Below, one piece after another: positions 19,607 to 21,411 of a stretch of DNA of 21,411 nt. Under the pieces are notes generated by a model. It was not told where the DNA came from. It was given only the letters and a program-made list of their open reading frames with translations, and did no database searches. The stretch is from Choristocarpus tenellus KU-1152. Taxonomy: Eukaryota; Phaeophyceae. A program made the translations under genes and the position numbers. The stretch lies in assembly GCA_964200185.2 (NCBI GenBank), contig CAXNAD020000347.1:1-21411 (forward strand), in the 5' to 3' direction. The stretch's first letter is position 1; every line of letters begins with the position of its first letter.

Positions 19607-19638
19607 TTACCTACTCCGAAACGTTTCGGAGTAGGTAA
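19607..19638. repeat. Perfect 32-base palindrome
   Basis: Half-site TTACCTACTCCGAAAC (19607-19622) is followed without spacer by its exact reverse complement (19623-19638). It ends 11 bases before TATAAAAA. It could be a dimer binding site, a cruciform or the core of the surrounding unit. Confidence 0.95.
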
Positions 19639-19649
19639 CATGTATACGT

Positions 19650-19657
19650 TATAAAAA
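19650..19657 (+). promoter_or_regulatory. TATA-box-like motif
   Basis: TATAAAAA directly downstream of the palindrome. No intact gene follows: the next coding-like sequence is the dead hAT fragment from 19809, so if functional it would be a relic element promoter. Confidence 0.35.
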
Positions 19658-19704
19658 GGTGTGTCCGGAACAAGGATATTGACATCTCCTAACAAACACA
19701 ATAG

Positions 19705-19733
19705 CCAAGGTTACATCGAAATCGCAACCTTGG
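19705..19733. repeat. Small inverted repeat
   Basis: CCAAGGTT at 19705-19712 and AACCTTGG at 19726-19733, an 8-base stem with a 13-base loop, inside the same 249-bp unit. Confidence 0.7.
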
Positions 19734-19808
19734 ATTGTGGACCCCAAATGGACGCGGCTCTACCCTCTAAGATACTTTGGCTCTTTGGTGAGATCCTCTC
19801 AAGTGTTT

Positions 19809-20023
19809 AAAGCGAAGGAGGAGATTTTGAGAGAGTTGGTTGAGTTTTGGGACTGAAGTATTTTGCTGCACAGACCACTTCAGCTGCATCTGAATGCTCA
19901 TTTCCCTCTGCTGGAGAGACAATCACTGCCGAGCGTAACCATCTTTCTGGGGATGTAGTTGATGACACTGTGGTGCTGCACTCTTTTGGGTACGGCTTGT
20001 GTGCCCAAGTGAGGAAGGTATAA
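19809..20023 (+). pseudogene. hAT-family transposase dimerisation domain relic
   Basis: The C-terminal hAT domain mediates transposase dimerisation in Ac/Tam3/hobo elements. The frame from 19856 reads KYFAAQTTSAASECSFPSAG (to 19915) and then ETITAERNHLSGDVVDDTVV, a close match to the family signature 'PATSAxSERxFSxAGxxxTxxRNRLxxxxVxxLxxL'. It stops at 20021-20023. Just upstream, in a different frame, 19809-19853 reads KAKEEILRELVEFWD and meets TGA, fitting the helix-and-Trp segment before the signature, so there is a frame break at about 19853. The usual Arg of 'SER' is Cys here. The catalytic part is not recognisable upstream, so the element is dead. Confidence 0.85.
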
Positions 20024-21411
20024 GTCGCAGGGAATCATAGTGATGGAGAAAAATGCACCACCCTGTGTAGTGTTTTTGCCACCTCTTCTGTCTTGAGGTC
20101 CTATATCTACATGGGCTTAGAGAGTGGTACATACTATTGTTATTTTCTCTTTGTTAGGTCATGTTTGCCTTGTTTGTGTCACCCAAGACAATGTGCTGAC
20201 CGTAGTCCTAACTTGAGGGACACAACTCAAGCATGCTTGTTGTATACAAACAACACGAATATACTATGCAGTGTGTGTTTTTCATCACACCTAACACCAT
20301 TGTGTTCTCGTATGACAAGTGATCAAAAGTTACTCCTTGTATTGAATGAAAGGGCACACGTTTCTTGCGACAAATGGAGCAGAGAGAAACGCACTTATTT
20401 TGACTTCCAACATCCAACTAAAACCAATATTAATACAGATGAAATATCAAAAACACTTTTTTGATCTGATTTTTTTTATATTTTCATGGTCCTATAACAA
20501 ATATCCAGAATTTTTCGACCGATATATACGATATACTTTTAATATATCATATAAATAAAAGATATTTGAATTTGAATCCCTTCACTCATTTTGAGGGACG
20601 TTTCATTAAGAGAGCAAAAATATGGTTGTGTTCTATTCAACAGAAGAGTGATGACTGATGAATTTCGATATAGAAACAGTACTATAGCAATATGAGTTTA
20701 CGAATAGGCACATGGATACTGGTCTCCAATGGAGAACAGACTACTAGTGATGGTAGCCAACAGGTTGATGGTCAATATAGAATAGCAACGAGATTTGGCA
20801 AGGGTGCCCATTTCTGGTGGACGAACTCACTCATCCTGTTCTTTCTCTCCACTCTACCAACAAAACAATCAATACAACCTGTACGCAAGGCCTGGAAACG
20901 TCTTCTTTAATCCAGTCAAACCCCCTTCGGAGGGTGTGACTGTAGAAGAGACGAAAGTTTGTTCGTATAGGCACCAAATCGACCTCTAGATGTATACGAT
21001 GTACAAATCACCAAAATGCACTCGCAGCGGCATTAAATTATCTGCGAAACTGGCCTCCACAATGGGATGACTCTAAAGACGATTTTGGATCGATGTTTAT
21101 TGCAAACGAGTGACAATACCTAAGAGGGGGCAGTTTTTGTGGTCCCTGTTGCTGCCTTTTAAATGTATTTCGGCAACTGTGAAAGGCGATTTTTACTCAC
21201 AATATGTTTACATGAAACAATCTATTCTAGAGCCACAACCTCCAGAGGGACTTGAACTGCCATTTAGGCATGGGCATTGATGAATTATTGCACAAAGTTA
21301 AAAAATAACCTAAACTCAAAAAAGGGCCAAAATCAACACCCCTCTTAGATGGTGTCACTCAGTAGGCACCGCTCCTCTACTAATCTTGATAACCCAAAGT
21401 ATCTGGGGGGG
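20024..21411. other. AT-rich region, no gene recognised
   Basis: A 123-codon plus-strand frame (20093-20464) has no domain, a poor composition for a protein and no splice context, and I do not call it. On the minus strand, AGTTCAAGTCCC at about 21249-21260 resembles a polymerase III B box, but no tRNA fold or A box accompanies it. The window ends in a run of seven Gs. Confidence 0.4.

Larger units (their letters stand above)
19530..19778. mobile_element. Inverted-repeat-bounded unit, MITE-like, 249 bp
   Basis: AAAGTATCTTAGAGGGT at 19530-19546 recurs as its exact reverse complement at 19762-19778, a 17-base perfect match. With two mismatches the match extends outward to a GAG. The flanks include tttgg on each side (19521-19525 and 19783-19787, one base beyond symmetry), a doubtful target duplication. 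The interior holds the 32-base palindrome and a smaller stem. No coding frame is present. A non-autonomous DNA transposon nested in older element debris fits, but one copy alone does not prove mobility. Confidence 0.45.

Noticed and set aside
1-21411. CRISPR arrays, rRNA genes, bacterial operons
   Set aside because: No regularly spaced repeats, no rRNA signature sequence and no bacterial gene organisation are present.

Overview
The window is nuclear DNA of a eukaryote. Coding sequence occurs as short exons bounded by GT-AG junctions whose phases match, and the rest is introns, microsatellites and decayed transposable elements. There is no operon, Shine-Dalgarno site or other bacterial organisation. 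The mix of copia, hAT and LINE-like relics and moderate GC would suit an alga, plant or protist, but I cannot name the lineage from sequence alone. Only one gene is firmly identifiable. Most long uninterrupted open frames are antisense shadows or low-complexity sequence, because the real exons are mostly under 180 bases.

Layout. (1) Bases 1 to about 6.7 kb, plus strand: gene A, an unidentified protein built from at least twenty small exons; its 5' end is off the window and its 3' end is unresolved. A SINE-like repeat family sits inside it. (2) About 7.1-8.8 kb, minus strand: a broken reverse-transcriptase-like relic. (3) 9.8-13.6 kb, plus strand: a four-exon gene for the NatC catalytic N-terminal acetyltransferase (NAA30/MAK3), reconstructed to its stop codon; its last intron contains a 24-base C run and a 10-N assembly gap. 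(4) 13.6-15.8 kb: intergenic, with another SINE-like copy and a short minus-strand frame of unknown origin. (5) 15.8-18.2 kb, minus strand: gene B, an unidentified gene of at least ten exons whose C-terminal half joins cleanly in phase. (6) 18.5-20.0 kb, plus strand: a mobile-element graveyard holding a Ty1/copia RNase H relic, a reading frame of about 154 codons with three internal stops, a 249-bp inverted-repeat unit containing a 32-base perfect palindrome and a TATA motif, and a hAT transposase dimerisation-domain relic. (7) 20.0-21.4 kb: AT-rich, no gene recognised.

The three host genes show no functional link to each other. NAA30 would act at ribosomes, acetylating Met-hydrophobic N termini together with NAA35 and NAA38, which are not in the window. 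The most useful leads are the two unidentified spliced genes and the nested palindrome unit, which are readable here only by hand splicing.
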